Under the pieces are notes generated by a model that had not been told where the DNA came from, made no database searches, and saw only the letters and a program-made list of their open reading frames with translations. This document shows, piece after piece, positions 53,328 to 64,000 of a DNA stretch of 64,000 nucleotides. Position numbers and translations under genes: made by a program. Source of the stretch: Sanderia malayensis (lineage: Eukaryota; Cnidaria; Scyphozoa; Semaeostomeae; Pelagiidae). The stretch is from contig RQOL01000374.1 in assembly GCA_013076295.1 (NCBI GenBank), forward strand, positions 4,020,743 through 4,084,742. The letters are read 5' to 3'. How positions within the stretch are numbered: position 1 is the stretch's first letter; each line of letters begins with the position of its first letter.

Positions 53328-53999
53328 AGCCTGGCTTGACCAATAGTATATTAAAAGTTTCAATCAAGAACCATTCATAAATCAAGGCCCTACAAGTAAT
53401 TTTTTCTCTTTATCTGCATTTTACTCATGATAGGACGACTGCACTACCAGCCAGTTCCTTGGACAGAAGAACACAATTTGAAACAACAATCAGAAAAAAA
53501 TTTGGTTGCAGGCTCTTTAATGTGACAATAAAACCGCAGAACTTTCCGAATATCTGCAGTATCTAAAACACGACTAAGTCGTGCATGGGATGGAAAGAAG
53601 CTGCCAAAATGCTCCACATGAATCAGACTATTCGATCCTGTCGGAAACAGTAACTACCTGTGTATAGCCGATAACGTTTAGCTGATAAGAGTGTCCAAAA
53701 ATAACTCAGAGCTATTGCAATATTACAATAAAGAATGGTGTGCTACTTCTTCAGCAAAGTACAATACCTGGACATTATATCACAGAACACTACTCATCAG
53801 TATTTGCGACAAAATTAACGTTCCTTATTTGCTTTCCAGCAACAAATAAAAATGGAGGACTCCTGCGAGAAGATGAACATGAATGTTCTGAAGTGAGTCA
53901 TTCGCTTGGACCCAGTCCTCGTATTGTCATAGTAATAGTCTTGGCGAGCTTCCACACGCGCGTTGGGTAGTATAAAAAGCATTGTAGTATTGTTGTAAA
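53328..53999. other. Unassigned
   Basis: No recognised gene or repeat. Short frames only, for example 53740-53970 on +, without family resemblance. Confidence 0.5.
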
Positions 54000-54245
54000 T
54001 CAGTTGTTTCTGTATATATTTGTAAGAAATGTGTTTTCTTTGCTTCCGACCTTGAACTCTACAACAATGAATACGTCATCATCGACAACAACATGAAAGC
54101 AATGTCTGTTGCGATCAATAAAAACCTGATCTGCAATTTTTCCAACTTCCTTAAGGCAATCAAAATGTAAGTAAATCGATCCTTTTTCTCTAATAGCGCC
54201 CCAAATATAATTGTCTAACGAAGTTTTACACTGCTTGTCAATTGT
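54000..54245 (-). CDS. Unrecognised 82-codon open frame, possible exon
   Basis: A minus-strand frame runs from a TAA at 54246-54248 to a TGA at 54000-54002: SLDNYIWGAIREKGSIYLHF, DCLKEVGKIADQVFIDRNRH, CFHVVVDDDVFIVVEFKVGS. Composition (mixed hydrophobic and charged, alternating strands) looks like real protein, but there is no ATG near its start and no family that I know. It may be an internal or last exon. Confidence 0.5.
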   Translation of the reverse strand, partial: TIDKQCKTSLDNYIWGAIREKGSIYLHFDCLKEVGKIADQVFIDRNRHCFHVVVDDDVFIVVEFKVGSKENTFLTNIYRNN

Positions 54246-54401
54246 TTACAATTTAATTATGAGTATCCATTGGGGTTTTTGAATCTGAAAAATTTCAACA
54301 AATAGCAATTTATGTTGTATTTACATATGATGAGATATTAATTTAGTCTTCATTGCCAACAGCATTGTAAGCTTGAGTTGTTGCTTTTATGGCAACAGAG
54401 A

Positions 54402-56073
54402 ACCAATGCTGATGACTATGGCATTCACCCTGACACAACTCCTAAAAAATGTTCAAAAAAGATTCAACCGGCAGGAATTGAGTTTATGTCTGTGAATCAT
54501 CTGTCCTTATATTGGTAACTTATGAAGTAAGGTTTACGGAAATGTCTTCTCAATATCTCAATCCAACTTTCTTTTACTAAAATTCAGGTTTATTTAAGCC
54601 ACCCAAGTACACTGTCTTCATTTTTGTAGATGAAACAGGTCATGCGATGATTATGTGTTGTCGCCAGAACGTTGGCAAATCAAAATGCCTTGAAATTGTG
54701 GCATGAGGAATTGGTGTACCAGACAACTATCGCAACCCGATGTTCCTTTCTGGAGGAGATTTGATGCAAAGTGGCACAACTCCGTAAGTGTGCATTGGTC
54801 AAAAATGAGTTTACTTTCAAATGCCATGATCTTCACAAACCCTGTTTTAAATAATTCTTCCATTCTTGTAGGGAACGAATCCATGAATCTCTGTCCTGTA
54901 GTAACATGGTTTGCTTCATAAATGAAGCAACAAATAGCAACTAAATGCAGAGTTCATTTTGCAACTGCACGGTGGATATCTGCAAGGCTCATGCAAAAGT
55001 GGTTTCTCAAAATCTAGAGCAAAAGTGCTGAGCTCTTCGAATAGTTGTGTCAGAGAAAGGTAATATAATTGATGTACAATACAATTGACCTTGTATTGAA
55101 AAAGCAATGAAATTTATCGATGTACGCAGTGTACTTACAATTATCCATAACTTATAATTATCCATTTTAAGTTTAGTATCTCTATTGTTATCTTTGTTTG
55201 TTCACAGAATTGATGGATGCAAGTTAACATTTTATTTTAAGCAGGACGCAAGCTTCACAAAGTCCGAAGAAGACATTTTGAAAATGGAACTGCAACCAAC
55301 AGACCAAATGAACGAGGTAATATAAATTTTTTATGCCAATGCTATGACTGTTGGACTGTTGGTAAAACCAACTAACCTCAATTCAGCAACTAAACTTGTG
55401 GCCATTCGCTTGTGGCAAATCCTCAATATTGGATTACGGAACATGATTAATAAGATTCAGTGTTTTTTTTGTTCAGGGTTACCTTATTGTTTAGGCAGTT
55501 CACTTCAGTGAATTTTGGAAAAGATCAAGAAAAGAATTTTGGATACCATAAATCACATTATAAGGGATGAGTTACTCAACACAACACAGAGACAGTGTAC
55601 ATATGGAATGTCATCAACTCTTGCAACTTACTGCATGGTACGCTTCTCTTAAATTGTAATAAAATTCTCCCTTTCTTCATGTGTGATTACTTACTTGCTT
55701 GTCACGTTATTACCTTGGGTGTGTTAGAAAACTGCGAAAGCTCGGTTAGAAATGAATACAGGGCAGTATTTACATTATGTTCGTTTCAATGATATCAATA
55801 AAAAAATCTCCATTATTTTCTTGTTCATAGCTTGCTGCTTCTGCAGGAAAAGAAATCAGTCGAAGAGAATCGGTCAAGTCAATTGTTTTCCAATGGATTG
55901 CTGCAACAAAAAATGATGACACATTCTTTGCAGAGCTTGGAGCTAGTATCTTAATAGAATTTGAAAACACAGAAGAAAGTGAGATAGGTTTACAACGAAA
56001 GTTTTGTTGTACAAGATACAGAAAACCATTTTTGCATAATAGTCCAGTCAATCTGGAGTTGAACCTGGAATAA
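54402..56073 (+). other. Series of weak exon-like frames, possible unrecognised gene
   Basis: Splice-like sites frame short open pieces on the plus strand. They are TTATGGCAACAG followed by NADDYGIHPDTTPKKCSKK (near 54402); NVGKSKCLEIVA and GVPDNYRNPMFLSGGDLMQS ending at a GTAAGTG donor (54785); TTTTAAGCAG followed by DASFTKSEEDILKMELQPTD and a GTAATA donor (55243-55316); and TTTTCTTGTTCATAG followed by KEISRRESVKSIVFQWIAAT and SILIEFENTEESEIGLQRKF (55830-56073). I could not join all pieces in frame and do not recognise a product. Low confidence. Confidence 0.5.
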
Positions 56074-56639
56074 ATTGCAACAGAAATGGTTTCAGCTGTT
56101 TTCACACCTTTAGACCAGTACTGATGACATACTAAAAACTTACCACAGTCGGACCCGGCAAATTTTGGTTATGCATCATAATATTTTCCAGGGGTGGACC
56201 CTGTATTTAACTAAAAAAGTGACAGTAAGTATTTTCCACATTCTCTTTTAAGTATAAATAAACTCCAAATTAACCCATGAGGTTATCTTAGTTATCATCT
56301 ATTCATATGCGCATGCGCAAAGAATCCTTTTCCCACAAGCAATTACTATTCACAAGAAGTTATTAATTACATTTGATTGAAGTAACAGTCTCTTTTAAAC
56401 GAGATGGATTTGGCTGCACGCTAGGTAAGTTACAGACTTAGCAACAGCGTGGGGGATCAATGTGCTTTTGGCTCTTGGAATTCTCCTTCGGGGTGCATAG
56501 AATTCTTTAGGGGCTGCTGTAACCCCACTGAGCTATTCTTCATTTTTTTTTAACTGCTATGACGCATTTTTTGAAGCATTCAATTCTCAGAATTCGGACA
56601 TATAATTTCATGATCTTCTTCAATTTGTGGCAGAGCAAA

Positions 56640-58928
56640 ATGGATTATGACGTATGTGTAATATGTAAAGAAGAGGTCGGAGATGAAAGTGGTTCACATG
56701 TAACCCTAACTGCAAAAGGTGCTATTGGCGTTTGCAATGCCAGTAAAGAAAGACATGACGAACTTGTTGTCACAGCTGGCGAAAAGGTACATAAATCATG
56801 CAGAGATTCATACATAAACAAGAAGAATATAAAGTCATATAACAAAAAGAAGGAATCTACTTCTTATGCTGGTAGCCCAGTGAAGCGCAGGTTAAGAACA
56901 GATCATGAATTTGATTACAGATTAAATTGTTTATTCTGTAAATATCCTGTTTCCGAAAGGGACAAACGAGATAAGAAAGCCTACCAAGTCATGTGCAAGA
57001 ACTGTGAATTCGATATTAGCATCCTCAAAATTTGTGAGCAACGTAATGATTCCTGGGCAGTTTCTGTCAAGGGTCGTATAGCTTATGTGAATGATTTGCA
57101 TTCAAAGGACGCAGTACACCATCAAGTTTGTAGTACGAACTTTCGTACTGGAAAGGATATCCCCGAAACATTGAAGGCAAAAGGAAGTCAACATCAGGGA
57201 CAAAACGAGGACGGCCTTCAGATCTAGATTGTGAATCAGCTTTCGATGTCGTTTGTAGACATTTGCGCGAGAATGATGATGAACAAGTTATTATTAGTGG
57301 CCTTATATTGATCATGCAACAAAATCTGAAAGATTCCACAAGTGAAGCATTTACTTCAAGATGGATGAAAGGCCGATTAACGGAACAGTTTAAGCATGAA
57401 ATTGTGATTACGGAGATTAACGGAAAACAAAATGTTGTGACTTTCAGATCAAAAGCTAGAAACATTCTACATGAATTCTATAAAAGCTACAAATCCGACG
57501 ACGTGGAATTGGAAAAAATTCGCATCATTGAAACTGCTGCAATGCTCCTAAAAAATGAAATTAAAGAGTGCTATTGCTCCACGACAACATATCCTTCAAT
57601 TGAAGATATTGAATCACTTACACATTCCAAAGAGTTCCTCTCTCAATCGTTGCAACTACTGCTAGAAAAAATGCTTGTTGCTAAAGGAAGTGATATGCGC
57701 ATTGCTTCTATTGGTCAAGCAATTATGCAAGCGGTTCGGCCAAAAGCAATCATTGCACCTCTTCGAATTGGATTGGGAGTACAGATGCATAGACAATTTG
57801 GATCACGCTTTTTAATTGACTCCTTGCACAGTCACAGATTTTGCTCATCTTACTCTGAGGTTCAAAAGTTTGAAAGAAGTGCAGCTTATCATCAGGGGAC
57901 AGAGATTGAAGGAATTGATAATGACTCATTCATTCAACATGTAGCAGATAACGTTGACCATAATGTTCGAACAATTGATGGCCTTAATACTGTTCATGGT
58001 ATGGGGATAATTGCCGCTGTCACCCCACGGGTAACGTATACTAAACCAGTACCAAGAATAGATGTATCTTCAAAAGATATAATAAGTATTGGCAGCATAG
58101 AGACTCGTGCATTTCGCTGGCGTCAGAAGTCAAACAGTCGTCATGGGAGAGGATACCGACCTATTGATTTTGCTTCTACATCATTCCAAGAACAGTGATC
58201 GCCAAATTTTTTTCACCTCGGAACAAAGAAATTGAGCCAAAGCAAAAGCCAAGCTGTGGGATATAAAGTACACTAAATCGAAACTAGGACAAACATTATG
58301 CGAATCAATCTTAGTTCTACATGCCTTACTCGGATGTGACACAACTTCCAGATTGTTCTCTATTGGCAAAGGAGTAGCCTTACAAAAGTTTGAAAAAGAT
58401 GAATGTTTCAGGCGCCTGACGAATGTCTTCAACAATCCAGCAGCAACAAAAGAAGATGTTATCACTGTGGGGGAGAAATTACTGCTCAAAGTGTATGGAG
58501 CAAAGGATCAAATCACACTAGACAAGCTCCGCCTGACGAGGTTTTGTCAAAAAGTAGCATCAAGTATGAAAGTCGTATCACCCGAGAGCTTGCCTCCAAC
58601 GTCAGCAGCAGCATCATTGCACTCGTTGCGTGTTTACCATCAGGTGCAAGTTTGGAGGGATCGGCAAGATCTAGATCCGGAAGCGTGTGGATGGATAGTC
58701 AAAGCCAGAAAGCTGCTACCAGTTTACACCACAAAAGCGCCAGCACCAGCAAAATTGTTGAAACTATTCAGATGCAACTGCAAGAAAGAATGCCGGAACT
58801 CGCGATGTACATGCTACAAGAATGGTCTGAAATGTTGGACGATGTGTGGTGAATGCAGGGGTGTTTCTTGTCTCAACTGTCAAGATCCAAATAGACTCGA
58901 GAATGAAGATACTGATGATGAAGTATAG
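56640..58928 (+). pseudogene. CXC-tailed, probably mobile, uncharacterised protein family, broken
   Basis: ATG at 56640 opens CVICKEEVG, KVHKSCRDSYINKKNI, LNCLFCKYPVSERDKRDKK and VHHQVCSTNFRTGKDIP, a Cys/His-rich N-terminus. A frame shift near 57180 leads to GRPSDLDCESAFDVVCRHL, VITEINGKQNVVTFRSKAR, FIQHVADNVDHNVRTIDGLN and TVHGMGIIAAVTPR (to 58195). After a further break comes KLWDIKYTKSKLG and LHALLGCDTTSRLFSIGKG, then a C-terminal CXC-type cluster (RCNCKKECRNSRCTCYKNG, KCWTMCGEC, CLNC) near 58760-58890. I know this succession from many uncharacterised proteins of arthropods and cnidarians. The GCDTTSRLFSIGKGVAL block resembles the GCDY..GIG helix-hairpin of FEN1/XPG nucleases. Function unknown. 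Confidence 0.5.
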
Positions 58929-61320
58929 TATGCCGTATGCCTGAAACTTGGCAAATATTAAAATTTACATTGAATCAAATAATTTACGAACAAATTTAAG
59001 CAACTACTTTAATTAATTTTGGTTTGTATGTTTATCTGTGTTATCTATTAAGTTTGGTTATTCCATGTTTATCCCATTTACAGAATTGCAAATTTCGAAA
59101 AATTTGTCAAATGTGACAAGAATTGTGATGACGTCATCAAAAGATCACGTGCCAAAATGTTGCCAAATTTGTACCATGGTAACGTCTAAGTATAGAAGTC
59201 CTAATAGTCAGGACGAGTTGGGTAGAGTAATGTTAATGAACCTTACTGATTCTCTTTGGTTGAGATGTTTGTAATGAATTTTCCGAAATTTTGATTGTAA
59301 AAACTGCTAAACTTCGTAAAACAAAAACTCAATTTCTGGAAATTTGCCTGATCCGATTTCGGTAACTTTTTAGTATGTTATTCTATAATGCCTAGGAATG
59401 TTAGAAACAAAGAAAACGTTTCTGTTGCAATTAATTCCAGGTTGACCTAAAATATGATCTACATTGACTGGACTATAAAAAGGCTACATGTATATGTTGG
59501 CGGAAGAGTTCTGGGTGTGAAGACAATTTACCATGTTCTAATTACATCTTGGTCTTGACATGTTTGAACCCGTCCACCTATTTCCGTGACAGTGTCAAAA
59601 GAAAGATAAAGTCACTTGCAATAGCCATGAATGTGTTAAACCGCATTTCAAATGCATTACACATGGTTTGTACATGTTTGATTGCCTATCAATATGACGT
59701 ATACTTTGATCAACTTGATTAAGGGAGATGATATTAAAAATTTTATATTGTTCTAGGAATACATAAAGAATTGGATGCTAGAGGATTGGCAGCCTTTCAG
59801 GCATCAGTGATATTTTGCAAACAGGGACCTGCCAATTATGCAGACCGTTAAAAAAAACAAAAAGTTGCAGAGGTAGGTCAAAATAAAAGTTGTGTATCCC
59901 GAGTTCTGCAGCTTAAATTCATGTTATACTTACATGAAAGAAATGATGATATGAATGTGGGAATGAAAGGTTGAGAATCCTTTTCTCAAAAATTGAAAAC
60001 CCAGACGGAAATGAATATTGATAGATGCTATATTTTTTTCCAGCTAACAAGATTCCTCTTTCGAAATTTTCTCCCACAGTAGTGATAAAAATCAGAGTTT
60101 CATAGGTGAGCATTTAATTATTATTAAAAATCTTTTAAGCTAATCTTGCCAATAATTTTAACTACAAAATGGATCCATTTAGCTTCCGTAAAAATGAAAA
60201 ATTTAACTGAACAACAGTACAACAATCCAAAAACTAAGATCACACACATGTGGCGTTGGGAGTTGAAATATTGATATAATTGAAATATTGATATATTTCA
60301 ACTCCTGAATAAATGATTGAATGTGATAAACCCTCTCCTATAGGTAAAAAAGACAAATCATGTGGAGAAATGACACAGACAACATTATGTCAGCTCACCT
60401 TCTGAAAGTGAGTACTTATAATGCCAAAAAGTTTTCAATGCTATCTAATTTTTGAATCTATAATTAGATCTTACATTTTTTACAGGTTCTTGAATCTTTT
60501 CCACTAAGAGACTATTTGCAAGGGAATCCTCAAATGAAATGATGTCATAAATCGTATTAAAAATTAAGACAAACTTGATGCAAATTATATTCTTTTCATT
60601 CTTTTCTTTATACATGCTACTTTGCTTCCATATGCTTTATAAAATTTTGGATCATTTGAAAACTTTTGTTGTTTGCTATATTTATGTTATTATTATGCAT
60701 TTTTCCATCATACGGCTATGGAGAGTGCATGGGAAGATTAGGAATGGAAGTGATATAAAACGGAAGATATAAAACCTATAACAAAGCATATATTTTTCTG
60801 TTGTGAAATTGGTTTTCCTGTATGTCAATCTACAGATCTGGGGAGCTCAGTATTTCATTGCTGCTATCACTGAAATTAGTTCTAATCAGATGCATACTTT
60901 TAAAATTGTCATACTCAAATACATCAATGCTTCCCACGCAGATGATCAAGTTTCAGAATTGAAATAAATCTGCCGAAGATGCCCTTGTTACAATCACAAT
61001 TGGAAGGTCAACAAGGGGTTTCCAGTTGGAAACATAGAAGTATTGTACAATAAAACGCTTGGTAAAAGAAGATGGCATGGATGTCTGTGCTTCAAAACTC
61101 GACCATTCCCCCTGCTCATAGGAGGCAGTGCTGTAGTTCACATAACAGCAAGCATTCAGCACAATGCCGTATATTATATTGTAGATATTGGAAAGCTCAT
61201 TATTCATTACATAGCATACATTGACCAGTTTCTAAAAAGTTCCTAAAAAGTAGCTGGTGGCAAGCCGTGAAAATATGTAGAACAGATGCAATGTTTTTAC
61301 CTCATATTTTTTCACACAAA
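58929..61320. other. Mostly unassigned, scattered exon-like pieces
   Basis: Acceptor-like sites precede short plus-strand frames. These are ATTGTTCTAG, then ELDARGLAAFQASVIFCKQG (59757-59850); TTTTTTACAG, then VLESFPLRDYLQGNPQMK (about 60487-60540); and CTACAG, then GAQYFIAAITEISSNQMHTF (60836-60964). None joins convincingly and none is recognised. An imperfect palindrome made of TTGAAATATTGATAT units lies at 60259-60304. The rest is AT-rich. Confidence 0.5.
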
Positions 61321-61333
61321 TTGAATCTCAAGA

Positions 61334-61592
61334 TGAAGTCAACCAAAGTGACGAGGAAGATGATGATAGAGACTGATGATGTTGATCCTGCAGATGATGA
61401 AGATATTCTTATTGAGGAATCTAATGACAGAAAAGAAGCAGAAAATAAAGATAAAGGTAAGTATGAAAGGAAAATCAATGCTATTGCTCTTGACACCTGA
61501 TTTTTGTAAAACCCACAGTTTTTTCAAATTCTAATTAACCTATTTCAGATGATAGCACTGAGGGAATCAAGCAACAAGAAGGAAGCAAAAAG
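61334..61592 (+). CDS. Two exons of an acidic, lysine-rich protein, unrecognised
   Basis: An exon ending in AAAGATAAAG|GTAAGTATG (61457) encodes MIETDDVDPADDEDILIEES and RKEAENKDKGK. A second exon, after CTATTTCAG, encodes DDSTEGIKQQEGSKK with a GTATGA donor (61549-61592). Both splice sites are good and low-complexity acidic text continues across them. No domain is visible, and neither start nor end of the gene was found. Confidence 0.5.
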
Positions 61593-61853
61593 GTATGAAA
61601 ACTTATAATTTGTTCAGCTGTTGCTATTAGTGACAAAGGGAAAAATCAGTAAAAGGGAGTATTACAGTATATTGTCATATCTTACTTTATAGATCCTTGT
61701 GAAAAGGCGGAACATTGCCCTTCAAAAACTTTCCAACCGACGAGCCTGATAAGGAAAAGAAAAATAACAAAAGACCAAAACCAAAACAAAAGACATCTAT
61801 CTGACTTTTGTTGCACAACCTTTATATCGAAATACATATTATTTATAACTTTA

Positions 61854-62015
61854 CTAGCCGGGGTCAGTCGCTTCACTCCCTGCCCGGAGCCGGGGAATAA
61901 AAGAAGCTTAATTTGGTTGGCGCACTTTGTGTGCTGGATTTGCTTATGCTCATGCCCCTTTCACTCCTACGTATAATGGGGTCAGCTTGCTACGCTCGCC
62001 TGAGCATTACATTTT
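61854..62015 (-). mobile_element. Helitron-like 3' tail (copy 12)
   Basis: The minus strand reads a core fragment (GCGTAGCAAGCTGACCCCAT, GGGCATGAGCATAAGCAAAT, GCACACAAAGTGCGCCAACC) and AAGCTTCTTTTATTCCCCGG. It ends in a CCGGGCAGGGAGTGAAGCGA..CCCCGGCTAG terminus at 61854, followed by T. It is the CCGG subtype of 3' end. No 5' part is present. Confidence 0.5.
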
Positions 62016-62335
62016 CTGTTAGAAATTGGCCCTGGAAAGCACCTCGTATACAAAGTAAGACTCACACAGTCAACAAACACGCTTTTACTTTTCAGAAAAA
62101 AAGAGTGACCAAAGCTGGAGAAGTTATAGTCTCATTTTGAGAGATACATGAAAGCAAGGTTATAAATGAAAACAAAGATGGTAGATAAAAGTTATTTAGT
62201 TAAAATATTAATTAAAGAAAAAAACAACGACACACAAATCATCAAATGTGGTCACCATGTAAAAATTGCATAACACAGACATGTATGGAAATTGTAGTAG
62301 ACCGGGCAGTGTCCGCTGAGGATGGAGGAGCGTAA
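62016..62335. other. Unassigned spacer
   Basis: No gene or repeat recognised. Confidence 0.5.
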
Positions 62336-62401
62336 TGGATAGATAGATAGATAGATACATAGATAGATATATAGATAGATAGATAGATACATAGATAGAT
62401 T

Positions 62402-62447
<46 letters not shown>

Positions 62448-62452
62448 CAGAT
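62336..62452. repeat. (GATA)n microsatellite
   Basis: TAGATAGATAGATA units with occasional TACA and TATA interruptions. The short Ile/Tyr/Leu-rich minus-strand frame here is translated repeat. 62453-62965 after it shows nothing coding. Confidence 0.5.
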
Positions 62453-62965
62453 AAATAAGGCTATAAAAGTGATCAAATATAGTACAGATGAATAAAATGA
62501 AAAAAGATCATTGATAAAATTGTAACGGAAAGAACAAATCTTGTTATATCTTCTGCAGTTCCAAATTTCTATTGGAATTCAGTCCAGCTTTACTCATTAC
62601 AGCAGAATTAAAAGCTTGCCTTCACCAACAAAATATATGCTGCATCTTCTTATGGCCTTGCAACCGAAACCGTGTGAGAAACCTAATTCTTTTTACTTTT
62701 CTTGAAATCACCAAACGCACCATGTTTTTCTTTAAAAAAGAACCATGATGTAATAAAGTTAAATATTTTATACAAGTTCTATTGCTGTTATTGCAAGTAA
62801 TGTGTAACAACTTTACTCATATGAAAAACTGTTCGTAAAAGACCCAGTAGAGACTTTTTTCAGAAACTATATTTACACTCAAAAAAGTAAAACCTAAAGA
62901 CAGGCTGACAAAAAAAGAAAACCTCTGATGACTCACTGGGTTGGTAAACACCATGCATAGACACT

Positions 62966-63060
62966 TCTCCACACTGTCTAGACTGTTCACGCTATACACC
63001 CTCTCCACATTTTCCACACTCTCCACATTCTCCATGCTGTCCACGTCATCCACACTATAT
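62966..63060. repeat. Degenerate TCCACACTCTCCACA minisatellite
   Basis: About seven imperfect units of 12-15 bp around TCCACACT and TCCACATT. On the minus strand they read as Val/Glu/Asn/Ser-rich protein, which I take as a by-product. Confidence 0.5.
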
Positions 63061-63154
63061 TCACATAATCTCTCCATAACCCCCACCATCCCATGTACTT
63101 AAATATGGGTATAGTAATATAGACTTCAAGTTTACTTCATTGCCTATATGATAT

Positions 63155-63311
63155 TTCCCACATTTTCTCATTGCCATGGAATAAGAACTTTGTGGCTCTG
63201 CCCTGGGACTGGGCCACACATACTCACCAACCACGAGCAATTTAACTCCTTACTGTCCTTGTTTCTTTTTATTTTTCTCACCCCTTATAATTTCCTAGAT
63301 GTCCTTGCTTG
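63155..63311. repeat. Interspersed repeat, inverted partner of 32.8 kb
   Basis: The reverse complement of 32796-32945 (CTGTCCTTGTTTCTTTTTAT, TTTTCTCACCCCTTATAATT, AGATGTCCTTGCTTG). The match stops exactly where the LTR begins. The other copy continues GGATGCTC after CTTGCTT, so the LTR interrupts this repeat. Confidence 0.5.
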
Positions 63312-63539
63312 TGTAACGATTATTAGTATTATTGGAAATATTATTATTATTACTATTAGTGTGCGACTGTATAAAACTTGAGAGTCATGTGCATCTGACA
63401 ATGAATCAGATGCATGTGACTCTAACACAAATATGTATGTTGTAATTGTAAGCTGAGATTCAGATTGGTGATTTTGAGACACAAAAGGTTGTTGTATTTA
63501 TCTATTCGTCTTTGTTCTGGCGAGTCCGAATACGTTACA
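63312..63539 (+). promoter_or_regulatory. 5' LTR of a second Ty3/gypsy element
   Basis: 228 bp, starting TGTAACGATT and ending TACGTTACA, with a 7-bp inverted end pair TGTAACG/CGTTACA. A TATA-like TGTATAAAACTTG lies near 63368. An 18-bp near-palindrome (AGAGTCATGTGCATCTGA and partner, 63380-63423) sits in the middle. TGGTGACAGAGCTACAG at 63541, next to the LTR, is a good primer-binding site. The 3' LTR lies beyond the window. Confidence 0.5.
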
Positions 63540-63569
63540 ATGGTGACAGAGCTACAGAGCAGGCAACAA

Positions 63570-64000
63570 GTTTATCGCAGTTACCAATTCGTTATGGCAT
63601 AGATTACACCGGAACAATATGATTCTGGCGGTTTTGTTTCTTGGCTTCTCCAGTTTCATTGCTGTGCCCCGCTAATGGATGGAAGGATGCAGACAAGCGC
63701 AAGATTCTTCCTGCCTTACTACGTGGCCCTGGCGCCACCTACTATCATTCGCTGGTGGGGGATCAGAGAGGTACGTATGCTGATCTCACGAAAACTTGAC
63801 TGCCACACTGTGCCTGCCACGCTGTGCCCTTTTCTGACTTCGAGCAACAAATTTTACGCCCCAATGAGGACCCCTCTCTCTTTTTATGGGATCTGAAAGA
63901 AATGCTTCGCAAGGCTGATACTGCACTACAAGATGATGATCCGCATCTCATGCTGCGGGCCCCAGTCATGATGGCTCCGTGGCCGCCTCGATTACCCAGC
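63570..64000 (+). pseudogene. gag: gag start of the second Ty3/gypsy element, cut by the window edge
   Basis: Translation in shifting frames gives GFVSWLLQFHCCAP or CPANGWKDADKRKILPALL, GPGATYYHSLVGDQRGTYAD, FSDFEQQILRPNEDPSLFLW and DLKEMLRKADTALQDDDPHL. This is the capsid pattern of Ty3/gypsy Gag (ANGWKD..K...LP..L.G.A..YY, then P..F...L). At least two frame shifts and a stop occur, so this copy is damaged early. The downstream part is not in the window. Confidence 0.5.

Overview
This window looks like a repeat-rich stretch of an invertebrate animal genome. The genes are broken, AT-rich and interrupted by GT..AG introns. The mobile families (DUF6589 and RecQ-like proteins, PIF/Harbinger, DIRS, Helitron, Ty3/gypsy, LINEs, a CXC-tailed family) are a mix typical of cnidarian-like or sponge-like genomes, but I cannot fix the phylum from sequence alone. 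I see no convincing intact single-copy host gene. Almost everything that codes is a mobile element or its remains.

The dominant pattern is one family of short non-autonomous Helitron-like elements, about a dozen copies on both strands. Copies with a 5' end begin TCTAATATTAC.. (or TCTAATATAT..) followed by a CACGTGATGACGC block. Complete copies pass through a (GTATG/GTATAG)n minisatellite into a GC-rich minisatellite core (GCGCACGAAGTGCGCC with AGCGAGCTAACCCATTGTA), and end in a short hairpin plus CTAG. At every clear 3' end the next base is T, and most 5' ends are preceded by A, which is the Helitron A|T signature. In the first 3 kb the core is expanded to 27 units with an 858-bp higher-order repeat. 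At 49.4-53.3 kb three copies stand head to tail with no spacer.

Layout. 0-3 kb: expanded core array, then a foldback and remains of a Ty3/gypsy pol. 4.06-8.86 kb: a DUF6589 pseudogene (+) converging on a RecQ-like helicase pseudogene (-). 8.86-14.2 kb: Helitron-like copy, then unrelated tandem arrays (61 bp, about 279 bp, about 375 bp), then another minisatellite tail. 14.6-15.8 kb: PIF/Harbinger transposase with its convergent Myb-like partner. 16.6-19.4 kb: more Helitron-like copies, one holding a solo LTR. 19.5-28.4 kb: a full-length Helitron-like copy split by a young Ty3/gypsy element whose LTRs match at 240 of 241 bases. 29.1-32 kb: DIRS-like remains (-). 33.0-33.5 kb: fragment of an unnamed repeat protein. 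37.25-41.7 kb: a decayed coding Helitron (-) with a LINE inserted in it and no visible Rep nuclease. 42.1-44.9 kb: a TIR DNA transposon with a small LTR element nested in it. 46.8-48.7 kb: LINE inserted in a tandem array. 49.4-53.3 kb: the head-to-tail Helitron-like trio. 54-56.1 kb: weak candidate exons. 56.6-58.9 kb: broken CXC-tailed family gene. 59-62 kb: weak exons and a Helitron-like tail. 63.3-64 kb: 5' LTR and gag start of a second Ty3/gypsy element that leaves the window.

The parts do not form a pathway. They record nested insertions: elements inserted in elements, several datable by target duplications and by empty sites present elsewhere in the same window. [Note on form: the original gave no confidence for any feature; the 0.5 shown throughout is a placeholder required by the schema, not an estimate.]
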